Below are positions 7,022-7,196 of a stretch of DNA of 7,196 nt, one piece after another. Within the stretch, counting starts at the first letter, position 1. Every line of letters starts with the position of its first letter. The DNA comes from Clostridia bacterium (GTDB lineage Bacteria; Bacillota_A; Clostridia; UBA1212). The stretch is taken from contig JAFTXL010000184.1 in the NCBI GenBank assembly GCA_017464985.1, forward strand, positions 1 through 7,196, written 5' to 3'. Under the pieces are notes generated by a model. It made no database searches, was not told where the DNA came from, and was given only the letters and a program-made list of their open reading frames with translations. Position numbers and translations under genes: made by a program.

Positions 7022-7196
7022 TCAGCGTTTTTTACGCTTGTTCCATATTGCAATTCCTGTTACAACACATACGGTGGGAATAATAAGTATCATAACACTG
7101 CCCAATGAAAAAGCTGTTTTTTCATCTACCACGATCATTTCCGCATTAAGACTCTTTGAAAGTATAGATATATCATCTTCCTTTTCACACATCCAA
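7022..7196 (-). CDS. C-terminal end of a GldG-like ABC-transporter membrane protein (partial)
   Basis: The last 57 codons of a gene whose start lies beyond the right edge are present; the reading frame is open from the edge to TGA at 7022-7024. The segment SILSKSLNAE is followed by one hydrophobic membrane helix (about residues 31-51 of the fragment, containing MILIIPTVCVVTGIAIW) and ends in a positively charged tail, NKRKKR, which should lie in the cytoplasm. This layout, with a SKSL motif just before a final helix and a basic tail, resembles the C-terminus of GldG-family proteins linked to ABC-2-type exporters in Clostridia. That comparison is from memory and rests on a short fragment, so the family call is tentative; a single C-terminal membrane anchor is the safe statement. 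The gene is closed by the hairpin at 6966-7011 and appears to be a separate unit from pta. Confidence 0.5.
   Translation of the reverse strand, partial: WMCEKEDDISILSKSLNAEMIVVDEKTAFSLGSVMILIIPTVCVVTGIAIWNKRKKR

Noticed and set aside
7012..7025. Small palindrome CTGACATCTGTCAG next to the stop codon of the right-hand gene.
   Set aside because: Six-base arms with a two-base centre are too short to call an operator or recombination site, and it overlaps the coding end.

Overview
The window is an ordinary core-metabolism stretch of a low-to-moderate G+C Firmicute, most likely a member of the class Clostridia (Ruminococcaceae/Oscillospirales-like). The reasons are the cmk-plsC-ispH order, an IspH fused to a ribosomal S1 domain, an ECF-type folate transporter behind a tetrahydrofolate (THF) riboswitch, and strong AGGAGG-like ribosome binding sites with GTG and TTG starts. 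Genus assignment is inference. Every recognised gene lies on the minus strand, so transcription runs from the right end to the left.

From right to left: (1) 7022-7196 holds the C-terminal end of a membrane protein resembling GldG-type ABC-transporter proteins, closed by a strong hairpin terminator (6966-7011). (2) A promoter at 6922-6950 drives pta (GTG start) and ackA, which convert acetyl-CoA to acetate with ATP formation. A long hairpin at 4542-4589, probably a terminator, follows ackA. (3) The leader at 4328-4528 contains a THF riboswitch aptamer (about 4408-4528) and a downstream hairpin that buries the Shine-Dalgarno of folT. (4) Five tightly packed genes follow: folT (folate uptake), folC (polyglutamylation), cmk (CMP/dCMP kinase), plsC-like acyltransferase and ispH-S1. 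Spacings are 18 and 48 nt, then overlaps of 4 and 20 nt, with no terminator visible between them.

folT and folC form one functional pair: folate is imported and then trapped as polyglutamate, with THF sensing at the leader. cmk, plsC and ispH supply nucleotide, phospholipid and isoprenoid precursors and appear to share the transcript, so folate status might influence them if control acts partly on transcription.

The most notable points are the riboswitch and its compact expression platform (hairpin containing the Shine-Dalgarno followed directly by seven U and the start codon), the near-zero distance between the ackA hairpin and the aptamer, and the IspH-S1 reading frame, which stops after a single S1 repeat 13 nt from the window edge. 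I found no mobile element, CRISPR array, tRNA, rRNA or defence system, and nothing that looks like an undescribed multi-gene system.
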